DNA from: Salinisphaera sp052044135
GTDB taxonomy: Bacteria; Pseudomonadota; Gammaproteobacteria; Nevskiales; Salinisphaeraceae
Reading direction: 5' to 3'
Assembly: GCF_052044135.1 (NCBI RefSeq)
Contig: NZ_JBQDYF010000016.1
Coordinates: 1 to 64,000, forward strand
DNA length: 64,000 bases
Positions 37,078 to 46,560 of the stretch are shown piece after piece. How positions within the stretch are numbered: position 1 is the first letter of the stretch; every line of letters begins with the position of its first letter. A program made the translations under genes and the position numbers. Below the pieces are notes generated by a model. It saw only the letters and a list, made by a program, of their open reading frames with translations, made no database searches and was not told the origin of the DNA.

Positions 37078-37108
37078 AAAAAAGCCGCCCCAATAACCGG
37101 AGCGGCTT
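37078..37108 (-). terminator. Rho-independent terminator of metE
   Basis: On the minus strand AGCCGCTCC, loop GGTTATT, GGGGCGGCT is followed by a T run, just after the metE stop. A second stem (CGGGGCG/CGCCCCG near 37040) lies at the end of the toxin gene. Confidence 0.88.
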
Positions 37109-37125
37109 GAGCCGGCCGTGGCCGA

Positions 37126-39402
37126 TCAGGCAGCCCGTGCCTGACGCATCCGCTGTGCGGCCTCGACCATGTTCTTCAGCGCCGGCTTGACCTCGGCCCA
37201 GCCGCGGGTCTTGAGCCCGCAGTCCGGGTTCACCCACAGTTTTTCGGGCGGCAACACGGCCACGGCCTTGTCGAGCAGGGCGACCATCTCGTCGGTGCTC
37301 GGCACACGCGGGCTGTGGATATCGTAGACCCCCGGGCCGATCTCGTTCGGATACTGGAACTTCACGAACGCATCCAGCAGCTCCATCTGGGAGCGCGAGG
37401 TCTCGATGGAGATGCAGTCGGCATCCATGGCGGCGATCGACTCGATGATGTCGTTGAACTCCGAGTAGCACATATGAGTGTGGACCTGGGTTTCGTCGCG
37501 CACGCCGCCCGCTGCCAGCCGGAAGGCGGCCGCGGCCCAGTCCAGGTATTCATTCCAGTCGGCACGCCGCAGCGGCAGCCCTTCGCGAAAAGCCGCCTCG
37601 TCGCACTGGATCGCGGCCAGGCCGGCCGCTTCCAGATCGACGATCTCGTCGCGAATGGCGAGCGCAACCTGCTTCACGGTTTCGGACCGGGGCTGGTCGT
37701 CGCGCACGAAGGCCCACTGCACCATGGTGACCGGGCCGGTGAGCATGCCTTTCATCGGCTTTTTCGTACGCGATTGGGCGTATTTCGACCATTTGACCGT
37801 CATCGGCTTCGGCCGCGAGACATCGCCGTAGATGATCGGCGGCTTCACATAGCGCGAGCCATAGCTCTGCACCCAGCCGAGTTTGGTGAAGGCATAGCCG
37901 GCCAGTTGCTCGCCGAAATACTCGACCATGTCGTTGCGCTCGAATTCGCCGTGTACGAGCATGTCGAAGCCCATGTCTTCCTGCATGGCGATGGCGTCGT
38001 CGATCTGCTGTTTCAAAAAGGCGTCGTAATCGGCATCCGATAGGTCGCCTTTCTTGTGCTGTGCACGGGCGCGGCGTACATCCTGCGTCTGCGGGAACGA
38101 GCCGATGGTGGTGGTCGGGAACATCGGCAGCTGCAATTTCGCCCGCTGCTGGCGCGCGCGCTCGGCGTAATCCGACTGGCGCCGATAATCCGCGGCGGTG
38201 AGACCGGCTACGCGCTTGGCGACGAAGTCGTCGTGGATCAGCTTGGATTCGCGGCGATCCGCCATCGCCCGGGCATTGGCGTCGAACAGGGCTTCGTCGA
38301 TATCGCCGTCTGCCGCGCGGGCGAGCGCCACGATCTCGGCCAGCTTCTCTTCAGCGAAGGCCAGCCAGGCGGCCAGCCGGGAATCAAGCTTGGTTTCGTG
38401 GTGCAGAGTGACCGGGCTGTGCAGTAGCGAGCAGGCCGGGCCCACCATGAGCCGGTCGCCGCCGATCGTGTCTCGGACCCGTGCCAGCGCTGTCTTAGCC
38501 GCGGTCAGATCGGTTTTCCAGATATTGCGTCCGTCGACCACGCCGACCGACAGCGCCGTGTCACCGCCCAGCCGGCCGGCCACGGCCTCGATCTCGCCCG
38601 CGCCGCGAACGGCATCGATATGCAGCGCGGCCACTGGCAGGCTGGTGAACAGATCGATGTTGTCGCGCAGCTCACCGAAGTAGTTCGTGACCATGATCTT
38701 GAGATCGCCGACGCGCGATAGCGCGGTATAGGTCTTGTCAATCACGTCGCGCTGGGCTTCACTCAGATCGAGCGAAAAGATCGGCTCGTCGATCTGTACC
38801 CACTCGGCGCCGGCCGCGGCCAGCCGATCCAGAATCTCGATATACACCGGAATCAGTTGATCGGCGAGCGCGAACTTATCCAGGTCCGAACCGTCGGTCA
38901 CCTTGCCGAGTGTGAGATAAGTCGCCGGACCGATGAGCACCGGCTTGGTGGTCATGTCCTGCCCCTTCGCCTCGACAAATTCGTCGAAGACCTTGGCGCC
39001 GGCGAGCGCGAAGGTCGTGTCCTGGGTGAACTCGGGCACCAGGTAGTGGTAATTGGTATCGAACCACTTGGTCATCTCGCAGGCGATGGCGTCATCCGTG
39101 CCACGAGCCATTGCGAAGGCCACATCGAGATCGGCATGCGCGCCATCCCAGTCGAAGCGCGCCGGCACATTGCCGACCAGGCAGGCCATGTCCAGGATCT
39201 GGTCGTAGAAGGAGAAATCGTTGGAGGGGATCAGGTCGATGCCGGCCGCGCGCTGTTTTTCCCAGTTCGCGCGCCGGATATCGGCACCCACCGCCTCCAG
39301 ACCGGCACGATCGAGATCGCCCGCCCAGTAGGCTTCGGTGGCTTTTTTCAGCTCGCGGCGTTCGCCGATACGGGGAAAGCCGAGATTATGGGATGTGGTC
39401 AT
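37126..39402 (-). CDS. metE: Cobalamin-independent methionine synthase
   Basis: A 758-residue zinc enzyme that methylates homocysteine from methyltetrahydrofolate-polyglutamate. The N-terminal domain starts TSHNLGFPRIGERRELKKA. The C-terminal domain has MFPTTTIGSFPQT, the zinc ligands in HTHMCYSEFND and VNPDCGLKTRGW, and GMLTGPVTMVQW. Length is normal. It is divergent from metR across a 128-base gap, the classic metE-metR arrangement, so homocysteine-activated MetR should control it. Confidence 0.96.
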   Translation of the reverse strand: MTTSHNLGFPRIGERRELKKATEAYWAGDLDRAGLEAVGADIRRANWEKQRAAGIDLIPSNDFSFYDQILDMACLVGNVPARFDWDGAHADLDVAFAMARGTDDAIACEMTKWFDTNYHYLVPEFTQDTTFALAGAKVFDEFVEAKGQDMTTKPVLIGPATYLTLGKVTDGSDLDKFALADQLIPVYIEILDRLAAAGAEWVQIDEPIFSLDLSEAQRDVIDKTYTALSRVGDLKIMVTNYFGELRDNIDLFTSLPVAALHIDAVRGAGEIEAVAGRLGGDTALSVGVVDGRNIWKTDLTAAKTALARVRDTIGGDRLMVGPACSLLHSPVTLHHETKLDSRLAAWLAFAEEKLAEIVALARAADGDIDEALFDANARAMADRRESKLIHDDFVAKRVAGLTAADYRRQSDYAERARQQRAKLQLPMFPTTTIGSFPQTQDVRRARAQHKKGDLSDADYDAFLKQQIDDAIAMQEDMGFDMLVHGEFERNDMVEYFGEQLAGYAFTKLGWVQSYGSRYVKPPIIYGDVSRPKPMTVKWSKYAQSRTKKPMKGMLTGPVTMVQWAFVRDDQPRSETVKQVALAIRDEIVDLEAAGLAAIQCDEAAFREGLPLRRADWNEYLDWAAAAFRLAAGGVRDETQVHTHMCYSEFNDIIESIAAMDADCISIETSRSQMELLDAFVKFQYPNEIGPGVYDIHSPRVPSTDEMVALLDKAVAVLPPEKLWVNPDCGLKTRGWAEVKPALKNMVEAAQRMRQARAA

Positions 39403-39509
39403 GGATCGTCGCTCCTCTACTGCGTTATCCGAGCCAGCACCGCTGGCGATCGATCACGAGCTTAGAGTGACTTATCCATGACTAATATTGGTATATTTGC
39501 ATCAATGAA

Positions 39510-39522
39510 TGAATATCGCTCA
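39510..39522 (+). promoter_or_regulatory. Probable MetR site between metE and metR
   Basis: TGAATATCGCTCA matches the known MetR pattern TGAA-N5-TTCA at all but one fixed base and lies between the divergent starts. Confidence 0.55.
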
Positions 39523-39530
39523 TACAACGA

Positions 39531-40427
39531 ATGATCGAACGTATTCATCTGCGTATCCTGCGTCAGATCGAACGCGACGGCTCGTTGACCGCGGCAGCGA
39601 AGTCGCTGCATCTGACGCAGTCGGCATTGAGCCACGCCGTCCGCAAGCTCGAGGATCAGGCCGGCACCGCGATCTGGCGCCGGGAAGGTCGGCGTATCCG
39701 CCTGACACCGGCCGGCGATTATCTACTCGCCGCGGCCGAGCGGCTGCTGCCGCAACTCGAGCGCCTGGATACCGTGCTGGCCGACTATGCGGCCGGACAA
39801 TACGGCACGCTGCGCATCGGCATGGAATGCCATCCCTGCTATCGCTGGCTGCTCAAGATCGTGGAACCGTATCTGGCGGCCTGGCCGGGTGTGGACATCG
39901 ACGTCATCCAGGCATTTCGCTTCGGTGGCATGGCCGCGCTGTTCAACCACGATATCGATATCCTGGTCACACCCGATCCGCTGGCCAAGCGCGGGGTGAT
40001 CTTCGAACCGGTATTCGATTACGAGCAGGTCCTGGTAGTGGCCGCGGGCCACCGCTTGGCCGGGCGCGAGTATGTGACGGCCGAGGCGCTGGCCGACGAA
40101 GTCCTGTTGTCTTATCCGGTGGACCCGGCCCGGCTGGATATCTTCACCGGGCTGCTCGGGCCGGCGCATGTCACACCGCGACGCCACAAAACGCTCGAAT
40201 CCACCGACATCATGCTGCAACTGGTGGCCGCCGGGCGCGGCGTGTCAGCCCTGCCGCGCTGGCTGGTCGATGAATACGCGGCCGAACTCGCCATCACGCC
40301 GGTACGGCTCGGGCGGGCCGGGATCGCCAAGCAGATCCATCTGGGCGTACGGCGCGCCAGCCGCGAGGAGCCGCCAATCGCCGGTTTTCTGGACGCCGCT
40401 CGTGCTGGGCCGTCGCATACGGCGTAA
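39531..40427 (+). CDS. metR: MetR, LysR-type regulator of methionine genes
   Basis: A 298-residue LysR regulator. The N-terminal helix-turn-helix is LRQIERDGSLTAAAKSLHLTQSALSHAVRKLE (location residues 8-39). The C-terminal half is a substrate-binding fold with GMECHPCYRWLL near residue 98, typical of MetR. It is divergent from metE. Confidence 0.92.
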   Translation: MIERIHLRILRQIERDGSLTAAAKSLHLTQSALSHAVRKLEDQAGTAIWRREGRRIRLTPAGDYLLAAAERLLPQLERLDTVLADYAAGQYGTLRIGMECHPCYRWLLKIVEPYLAAWPGVDIDVIQAFRFGGMAALFNHDIDILVTPDPLAKRGVIFEPVFDYEQVLVVAAGHRLAGREYVTAEALADEVLLSYPVDPARLDIFTGLLGPAHVTPRRHKTLESTDIMLQLVAAGRGVSALPRWLVDEYAAELAITPVRLGRAGIAKQIHLGVRRASREEPPIAGFLDAARAGPSHTA

Positions 40428-40540
40428 CGTGCCGGGACATATCGCCAGACGCGAACGCCGGACACACGAAGGCATCGGCCGCTGATGCGGCCGATGCCTC
40501 GAACACGAAACGATCCGCGTGCCGGCACCCACCGACACGA

Positions 40541-40566
40541 GAAAAAAGCCGGTTTAGGCTTTTTTC
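40541..40566 (-). terminator. Rho-independent terminator of rpmE2
   Basis: AAAAAGCC and GGCTTTTT form an inverted repeat overlapping the last codons of rpmE2, with a T run on the minus strand. Confidence 0.8.
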
Positions 40567-40811
40567 TTCATCATGCCGAACCGACGGTTGAAGCGCTCAA
40601 CCTTACCGGTGGTGTCCATAATGTTCTGCTTGCCGGTGTAGAACGGGTGCGTATCGCTGGTGACTTCCAGCTTGATCAGCGGGTAGGTGTTGCCGTCTTC
40701 CCATTCGATGGTTTCGTTCGAGTCGATGGTCGAACGCGTCAGAAAGGCGAACTCGCTACCCATGTCCTTGAAGACGACCGGGCGGTACTGGGGATGGATA
40801 TCCTGTTTCAT
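40554..40811 (-). CDS. rpmE2: 50S ribosomal protein L31 type B (zinc-free)
   Basis: An 85-residue ribosomal protein starting MKQDIHPQYRPVVFKDMGSE and ending FNRRFGMMKKKA. It has the type B features: the added middle segment DGNTYPLIKLEVTSDTHPFY and no CxxC pairs. The zinc-binding L31 (type A) is not in the window. In other bacteria this version replaces L31 when zinc is short, under Zur. Here there is no Zur box upstream; it lies 54 bases after ileS on the same strand and may share that transcript, so it could be the constitutive L31. Confidence 0.93.
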   Translation of the reverse strand: MKQDIHPQYRPVVFKDMGSEFAFLTRSTIDSNETIEWEDGNTYPLIKLEVTSDTHPFYTGKQNIMDTTGKVERFNRRFGMMKKKA

Positions 40812-40865
40812 GATCTCTAGACCGTCGCGTTTGCGATTGGTGGAAGTTGTTCGTGTATCTCGTCG

Positions 40866-43800
40866 TTAGCGCTCGCGCGTCAACGCCATTGCCAGCTTGC
40901 TGTCGCCGACCTCGAAATCGGCCCGGACATCGCCGGCCGGCGTCTCGGCCGTCGCCATCGTGCGCGCCAGCGTCTCGCGCGCGATCCAGTCGCCGTGCGC
41001 GGCGATCGCCGCCGCCAACGTATCGTTTCCGGCGCGGTATTCCACCCGGATGCGATCGGCGACGTGAAATTCCGCCTGCTTGCGCAGCCGCTGAATACGG
41101 TTCACGACTTCGCGCGCCAGCCCACGCTGGATCAGCGAATCGGTAAGTGTACTATCAAGTGCCACGGTAACGCCATCCTCGCGACCGACCAGCCAGCCTT
41201 CGACGCCTTCGGCGGAAACCAGCAGATCGCCCTCGCCCAGCGCCACAGCCTCGCCGTCGGCGGTCACGGTCAGTGCGTTGTCGCGCAGATAGGCCGCGAT
41301 CGCGTCGTCGTCCAGCTCGGCCACGGCAGCGGCCACCGCCTTCATCTTCTTGCCCAGGCGCTTGCCGAGCTGCTTGAAGTTGGGCTTGGCCTGGCGCTTG
41401 ACCAGGTCGCCTTCGCCGGCGACATATTCGATGGCATCGACGTTGACCTCGTCGCGCACGATGGCGGCCACGGCTTCCACGTCGGCCCGTGCCACGCCCG
41501 GCTCCTCGACCACGAGAATCCGCGCCACCGGCTGGCGCACGTTCAGCCCGGCCTCGTTGCGCAGGGCCAGCGTATTGGCCACGATCGCTCGCGCCAGCGC
41601 CATGCGTCGTTCGAGATCGGTGTCGGTCGCGGCCAGATCGGGCGTCGGGAAATCGGCCAGATGCACCGAGGCCCGCGCGTCTTCCTGCGCGGCCAGCTGG
41701 CTGTACAGCCAGTCGGCGAAGAACGGCGCGATCGGCGCCATCATCGCGGCCGTATCACGCAGACAGGTCAGCGTGGTGTGGTAGGCGGCGCGCTTGTCGG
41801 CCACCGCGGCGTCGCTGGCGTTGTCGTTCGCATCGGCACGTGCGCCGGCCCAGAAACGGGCCCGGGAGCGGCGGATGTACCAGTTCGACAGCGCATCGAT
41901 GAAACGCTCTACCGCACGCGCGGCCCGCGTCGGGTTGTAGTCGTCGAGCGCGGCCGCGGCCTCCGCGGCGGTGGACTGCAGTCGCGACAGGATCCAGCGA
42001 TCCAGTTCGGGACGCTCCGCCACGGCCGGCGCCGGCGTATCGGCCGTGAAGCCGTCGATGTTGGCGTAGGTGGCAAAGAACGAGTAGACATTCTCCAGCG
42101 TGCCGAACACCTTGGTGCGCGTCTCGCGCAGGCCGCGGTCGGCGTACTTGGTGTTGTCCCAGGGCGGGCTGTTGGACAGCATGTACCAGCGGATGACGTC
42201 GGCGCCGTGCGTATCCAGGGCCTCGAACGGATCGACCGTGTTGCCCTTGGACTTGGACATCTTCTCGCCGTTGGCGTCCAGCAGCAGGCCGTTGACGATG
42301 ACGTTCTTGTAGGCCGGCGAGTCCTGGATCAGCGTGCCGATGGCATGCAACGAGTAGAACCAGCCGCGGGTCTGGTCCACGCCCTCGCAGATGAAGTCGG
42401 CCGGGAAGTTCGCCTCGAAGATTTCCTTGTTTTCGAACGGGTAGTGCCACTGCGCGAACGGCATGGCGCCCGAATCGAACCAGACGTCGATGATTTCGGG
42501 CACGCGCCGCATGGTGCCGCCATCGGCGGCGGTCCAGGTGATTTGATCGACTTGCGGCTTGTGCAGATCGAGGCTGTCGTCGTCGGCAACCTGATCGCCC
42601 GCATATTTCCGCAGCTCGGTTATCGAGCCGATCACGACGATATCGTCCGGGTTGTTGTCGTTCACCCAGATCGGCAGCGGCGTGCCCCAGTAACGATGCC
42701 GGGACAGCGCCCAGTCCACGTTGTTGGCCAGCCAGTCGCCGAAGCGGCCGGTGCCGACATGGGGCGGGTGCCAGTGGATCCGGTTGTTGTACTCGACCAG
42801 CTTGTCCTTGTGTTTCTGGGTCGCCACGAACCAGGACTCGACCGGGTAGTTCATCAAGGGCGTGCCCTTGCGCCAGTCGTGCGGGTAGTTGTGGACCGTG
42901 ACCTGTTGACTGAAAAGCAGGCCGCGCTGCTTGAGATCGCGTGCGATCGGTTTGTCGGCGTCCTTGAACCACAGCCCGCCAACCAGCGGGAAATCCTCGC
43001 GGAAACGCCCGTCGCGCTCGATCGGGTTGAACACCGGCATGCCCGCGGCCGCGGTGACGGTGAAGTCGTCCGCACCAAAGGCCGGCGCCTCGTGCGCGAT
43101 GCCGGTGCCGTCGTCGGTGGTGATGAAGTCGGCCGCGATCACGCGCCAGGCGTTGTGCGCCTCGGGATGGTCGGCGAAACAATCGTAGGGCGGGGTGTAA
43201 CGGCGGCCGATCAGCGCCTCGGCGCCAAACGTCTCGAGGATCTCGGCGTTCTCGCCGAGCGTCGCGGCCACGCACGCCTTCGCCAGGATATAGACCGAGC
43301 CGTCCTCGGCGCGTGCCCTGGCGTACTCGATGTCGGGGCCGACAGCCAGTGCCACATTGGACGGCATGGTCCAGGGCGTGGTGGTCCAGGCCAGGATCGC
43401 GACATCCGGCTCGTCCTCGAGGAAGAACTTCACCGTGATCGACGGATCCTGCACTTCCTTGTAGCCGAGGCTGACCTCATGCGAGGACAGCACCGTCCCC
43501 GAGCCCGGCGAGTACCAGTGAATCTTGTGGCCCTTGTAGAGCAGGCCTTTATCGTGCAACTGCTTGAGCAGCCACCAGACCGATTCGATGTATTCGTTGG
43601 AGAAGGTGACATACGGCGCATCGAGATCGACCCAGTAGCCGATCCGACGGGTGAGTTCGTCCCACTGATTCTTGTAGCGCAGCACCGACTCGCGACAGGC
43701 GGCGTTGTACTTGTCGATGCCGTAGGCCTCGATGTCCTCGCGCGAGGACAGCCCCAGTTCCTTCTCGACCTCGATCTCCACCGGCAGGCCGTGCGTATCC

Positions 43801-44057
43801 CAGCCGGCCTTTCGATCCACGCGATAGCCGCGCATGGTCTTGTAGCGGCAGAACGCATCCTTGATGGTGCGCCCGAGCACGTGGTGAATACCCGGCCGGC
43901 CGTTGGCCGTGGGCGGGCCTTCGTAGAAAGTGAAGGTCGGGCCGTTAGCGCGCGCGGCCGTGCTGGCCTCGAATACGCCGGCGTCCTCCCACCAGCGCCG
44001 GATCTCGGTCTCGACCGCCGGCAGGTTCAGGGGTTTGTGCTCGGAAAAACCGCTCAT
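40866..44057 (-). CDS. ileS: Isoleucyl-tRNA synthetase, long eukaryote-like type
   Basis: A 1063-residue class I synthetase. The HIGH element is GIHHVLGR (about residue 57) and KMSKS is EKMSKSKGN (about 600); a CP1 editing domain lies between. The length, HHVLG variant and a C-terminus without Cys pairs place it with the IleRS2 type (eukaryote-like, often less sensitive to mupirocin) rather than the E. coli type with its C-terminal zinc finger. It charges tRNA-Ile. Same-strand neighbours are yidD upstream and rpmE2 downstream. Confidence 0.93.
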   Translation of the reverse strand: MSGFSEHKPLNLPAVETEIRRWWEDAGVFEASTAARANGPTFTFYEGPPTANGRPGIHHVLGRTIKDAFCRYKTMRGYRVDRKAGWDTHGLPVEIEVEKELGLSSREDIEAYGIDKYNAACRESVLRYKNQWDELTRRIGYWVDLDAPYVTFSNEYIESVWWLLKQLHDKGLLYKGHKIHWYSPGSGTVLSSHEVSLGYKEVQDPSITVKFFLEDEPDVAILAWTTTPWTMPSNVALAVGPDIEYARARAEDGSVYILAKACVAATLGENAEILETFGAEALIGRRYTPPYDCFADHPEAHNAWRVIAADFITTDDGTGIAHEAPAFGADDFTVTAAAGMPVFNPIERDGRFREDFPLVGGLWFKDADKPIARDLKQRGLLFSQQVTVHNYPHDWRKGTPLMNYPVESWFVATQKHKDKLVEYNNRIHWHPPHVGTGRFGDWLANNVDWALSRHRYWGTPLPIWVNDNNPDDIVVIGSITELRKYAGDQVADDDSLDLHKPQVDQITWTAADGGTMRRVPEIIDVWFDSGAMPFAQWHYPFENKEIFEANFPADFICEGVDQTRGWFYSLHAIGTLIQDSPAYKNVIVNGLLLDANGEKMSKSKGNTVDPFEALDTHGADVIRWYMLSNSPPWDNTKYADRGLRETRTKVFGTLENVYSFFATYANIDGFTADTPAPAVAERPELDRWILSRLQSTAAEAAAALDDYNPTRAARAVERFIDALSNWYIRRSRARFWAGARADANDNASDAAVADKRAAYHTTLTCLRDTAAMMAPIAPFFADWLYSQLAAQEDARASVHLADFPTPDLAATDTDLERRMALARAIVANTLALRNEAGLNVRQPVARILVVEEPGVARADVEAVAAIVRDEVNVDAIEYVAGEGDLVKRQAKPNFKQLGKRLGKKMKAVAAAVAELDDDAIAAYLRDNALTVTADGEAVALGEGDLLVSAEGVEGWLVGREDGVTVALDSTLTDSLIQRGLAREVVNRIQRLRKQAEFHVADRIRVEYRAGNDTLAAAIAAHGDWIARETLARTMATAETPAGDVRADFEVGDSKLAMALTRER

Positions 44058-44239
44058 GGCTCAACGTACTGGTAGAAAACGAGAACAAAGACGGGCGCGG
44101 CGCACGAAGGCCCGACCGCTTGATTTCAAATCGGACGCGCCGCTGGCCGTGCCGGCCAACATCGCTCGCCAAAACCTACAGAGCGCGACACTATAAACCC
44201 TGCCGCTCGCGCATGCATCGCCGGACGTCTTGCCGGGCC

Positions 44240-44545
44240 TCAACCGTCGCCGTGGTGATGCTCGTGGCCCGCGTGCCCGGCGCGCGGCGGAACCGGATCG
44301 AAGCCGCCTTCGTTGAGCGGATGACAACGCGTGACTCGGCGGATCGCCAGCCAACTGCCGCGAATCGGGCCGTGGCGCGGCAGCGCGGTCAGCGCGTATT
44401 CCGAGCAGGTCGGCGCAAACCGGCAGCGCGGGCCAAGCAACGGCGAAATCGCATAGCGATAGAACAGGATCGGCGCCCGCAACAGCGCTACCACCAGCCG
44501 GCCGATCATGGCCTTCGATTGTCTAGCAATGCGGCGTAGATGCAT
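44240..44545 (-). CDS. yidD: Membrane protein insertion efficiency factor YidD
   Basis: A 101-residue amphipathic inner-membrane protein with the family core RYAISPLLGPRCRFAPTCSEYA and RCHPLNEGGFDPVP, including the conserved Cys residues. The C-terminus is His-rich (GHAGHEHHHGDG). ATG 44545 is used; ATG 44509 is an equally short alternative. It helps YidC-dependent membrane insertion. Unusually it is not next to rpmH-rnpA-yidC here. Confidence 0.9.
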   Translation of the reverse strand: MHLRRIARQSKAMIGRLVVALLRAPILFYRYAISPLLGPRCRFAPTCSEYALTALPRHGPIRGSWLAIRRVTRCHPLNEGGFDPVPPRAGHAGHEHHHGDG

Positions 44546-44615
44546 GGTTCAAGCTTGACTGACCGGTTTTCCGGCCCAACCTTGTAGCGATAGTTCTCGT
44601 CAACGACATTACGCC

Positions 44616-45032
44616 ATGGATGACCGCGTCGAACAGCTCAAGACCACTTTCGAGATGCTGCCGGACTGGGAAGAGCGTTACCGCTACATCATCGACCTGG
44701 GGCGCAAGCTCGAGCCGCTCGAGGACGCCGAACGCAACGAAGCGACCCGGGTGCGTGGCTGCATGAGCCAGGTCTGGCTGGTGGCCGACGACGCCGATGA
44801 CGACAAACTGCATTTCCGCGGTGACTCGGACGCCCATATCGTACGCGGCCTGATCGGCGTGCTGTTGATGATCTATTCCGACAAGACGCCGCGCGAGATC
44901 GCCGAAACCGATATCAACCAGATCTTCGCCGATCTCAACCTTGAGCAGCACATCACCATGAATCGCCGCAACGGCCTGTATTCCATGGTGGAAACGATCC
45001 AGCGTTCGGCGGCTCATCGGCTCTCGTCCTGA
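44616..45032 (+). CDS. sufE: SufE, sulfur acceptor for cysteine desulfurase
   Basis: A 138-residue cytoplasmic protein that takes persulfide sulfur from SufS/CsdA for Fe-S cluster assembly. The SufE core is present: FEMLPDWEERYRYIIDLGRKL, then TRVRGCMSQVWL with the acceptor Cys near residue 49, and GLIGVLLMIYSDKTP. It stands alone; no other suf gene is visible. Confidence 0.93.
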   Translation: MDDRVEQLKTTFEMLPDWEERYRYIIDLGRKLEPLEDAERNEATRVRGCMSQVWLVADDADDDKLHFRGDSDAHIVRGLIGVLLMIYSDKTPREIAETDINQIFADLNLEQHITMNRRNGLYSMVETIQRSAAHRLSS

Positions 45033-45085
45033 GGCGACCCGATGGTGTCCGATAGCGATCGAATGCGCCATCGCGACGCCTGACC

Positions 45086-45116
45086 CGGCCGGGCTCGCGC
45101 AACCGCCCGGCCGTTT
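45086..45116 (+). terminator. Likely terminator after sufE
   Basis: CGGCCGGGC, a 10-base loop, GCCCGGCCG and TTT form a 9-bp perfect stem between convergent sufE and zapG. Confidence 0.65.
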
Positions 45117-45125
45117 CGAGGCCGG

Positions 45126-45815
45126 CTATTTGCCCTTGTTCGCGCTGCCGATGGGCACATGCCGGGCCTGGTCCGACCTGGGCTCGGCGGACGAGGCGGC
45201 CTGCCCTCCTCCGTTGGCCGGCGCGGATCGAGCACCGGCCCCGCCGGTCGAGCCGGTCGAGGTCTTGCTATCGGCCGCGTTGGCGGCCGGCTTCTGTTCC
45301 CCGCCAGCGGCAGCGCTCGCGCCGTTGGGCTTTTTCGTGGCATGGCCCCCCGCACCGCCCGACTGGGACGGCGATGTAGCGGCGGGTTTGCTCGCCGCCG
45401 CAGCCGTCTTGCCCGCCGTGTTCGAATCGTTGGCACCGGCCGCCGGCTTGTCGCCCTTGTCGCCGCCACGCGCGGCGGCGCTCTTTTCACTCGCGCTGCT
45501 CTGGGTGATCTTCTCCGGCGAAGGCGGCGGTGCGACCATCTTCTCGTCGCTCAGGTCCGCCAGTTTCTGCGCGCCCTCCGACATGTGTTGATACATGTCG
45601 CGGTAGTCGTCGACCATGCGCGACATGATCGCCGAGGTCTGCTGGAAATGCTCGCGCACATCGGCCCTTAGATCATCGTGCTTCTGCTTTTCCCTGTCCG
45701 CGGCCTCGTTGTAGTCGCTGCCGGCACGGCTGCCGACGAGATAGCCGATGACCAGCGCGATGACCACGCAGACGGCGAGAATGATGATCATGACTACCGG
45801 GCTCAGATTCGCCAT
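45126..45815 (-). CDS. zapG: ZapG/YhcB family (DUF1043) envelope protein
   Basis: A 229-residue inner-membrane protein with one N-terminal helix (VVMIIILAVCVVIALVIGYLVG) and a cytoplasmic coiled coil (KQKHDDLRADVREHFQQT, MVDDYRDMYQHM) as in YhcB/ZapG, linked to cell division and envelope growth. The C-terminal half is a long low-complexity Ala/Gly/Ser/Lys tail, much longer than in E. coli. ATG 45815 is chosen because AGGAG lies nine bases before it. Confidence 0.85.
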   Translation of the reverse strand: MANLSPVVMIIILAVCVVIALVIGYLVGSRAGSDYNEAADREKQKHDDLRADVREHFQQTSAIMSRMVDDYRDMYQHMSEGAQKLADLSDEKMVAPPPSPEKITQSSASEKSAAARGGDKGDKPAAGANDSNTAGKTAAAASKPAATSPSQSGGAGGHATKKPNGASAAAGGEQKPAANAADSKTSTGSTGGAGARSAPANGGGQAASSAEPRSDQARHVPIGSANKGK

Positions 45816-46146
45816 ATTGCGCATCTCCTGGGATTTCGAATTCGGACTATCCACACCATAGTGGTCGGCTCGCTGAACGCCGACAAGGCGACAACAGTCG
45901 CAGCCGGGCTCAGCCCGCCGCACCGCCGAGGCATCCACGACGCAAGATTCGTGCAACAAGCCGCGGGGCCAGGCGAACAACGCCGGCGGCCAACCATCAT
46001 GCCCTCACCCATCCATGCCGCGCCCTCGTTGCAAGCGAGGGCCTGGATGGCGCGTAATTGCCGGGCAGGCAAGGCGCCTTCGAGGACCGTATCAGGAAAT
46101 ACGGGGCAGAGCCGCAACGCGGCGTTGCGTGAAGCGGCAACAGGCC
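45816..46146. other. 331-bp gap between zapG and the CoA-binding gene
   Basis: No gene is supported. It contains a hairpin GCCCTCG/CGAGGGC flanked by an outer CCATCCA/GGATGG pairing (46012-46051) and the start of dispersed motif copy 5. It probably holds the zapG promoter. Confidence 0.5.
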
Positions 46147-46151
46147 CTAGC
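46131..46151 (+). repeat. Dispersed 21-bp intergenic motif, copy 5
   Basis: It reads GAAGCGGCAACAGGCCCTAG plus C. The CTAG supplies the stop codon (TAG) of the minus-strand CoA-binding gene, so this copy overlaps a 3' gene end rather than a 5' region. Confidence 0.75.
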
Positions 46152-46560
46152 CGAGCAGCCGGTTGAATTCCTTGTACATGCACCGGTCCATGATCACGTG
46201 GATGCCGTGTGCAGCCGCTTCGCGCGCTGCTTCGTGATGCACCACGCCTTCCTGTAGCCACAGGTTGCGTACGCCTTTCTCGATGCACAACTCCACGATC
46301 GACGGCACATGCCGCGGATCGCGAAACACCGTGACCATATTGATGGTATCGGTAACGTATTTGAGATCGGTAAACGCCTTCAGCCCGAGAATGCGGTCGG
46401 CGTTCGGATTGACCGGGATGATCTCGTAACCGGCTTCCATCATGCCCTTGGCCACGGCGTACGACGGACGGCTCGGATCGGGCGAGAGTCCGACGACGGC
46501 GATACGACGAGCCTGGGCCAGAATTTCTCGGATGCTGACGTCGTCTGTGATTATCGGCAC
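46147..46560 (-). CDS. CoA-binding domain protein (YccU-like)
   Basis: A 137-residue single-domain Rossmann protein of the CoA-binding (succinyl-CoA synthetase-like) family. It has RIAVVGLSPDPSRPSYAVAKGM, VNPNADRILG and NLWLQEGVVHHEAAREAAAHG. The precise substrate is unknown. The GTG start abuts the stop of the upstream lipoprotein gene, so the two are co-transcribed. Confidence 0.85.
   Translation of the reverse strand: MPIITDDVSIREILAQARRIAVVGLSPDPSRPSYAVAKGMMEAGYEIIPVNPNADRILGLKAFTDLKYVTDTINMVTVFRDPRHVPSIVELCIEKGVRNLWLQEGVVHHEAAREAAAHGIHVIMDRCMYKEFNRLLG

Noticed and set aside
40812..40865. A Zur box before rpmE2, expected from other species
   Set aside because: No GTTAT...ATAAC dyad exists in the 54-bp gap or just inside ileS.
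40995..44075. Very long open frame antisense to ileS, and similar ones antisense to pyrC/QueD-like (15775-18039) and to the TonB receptor
   Set aside because: These are products of high GC in the third codon position of the real genes; their translations are Arg/Gly/His/Val-rich with no motifs or ribosome sites.
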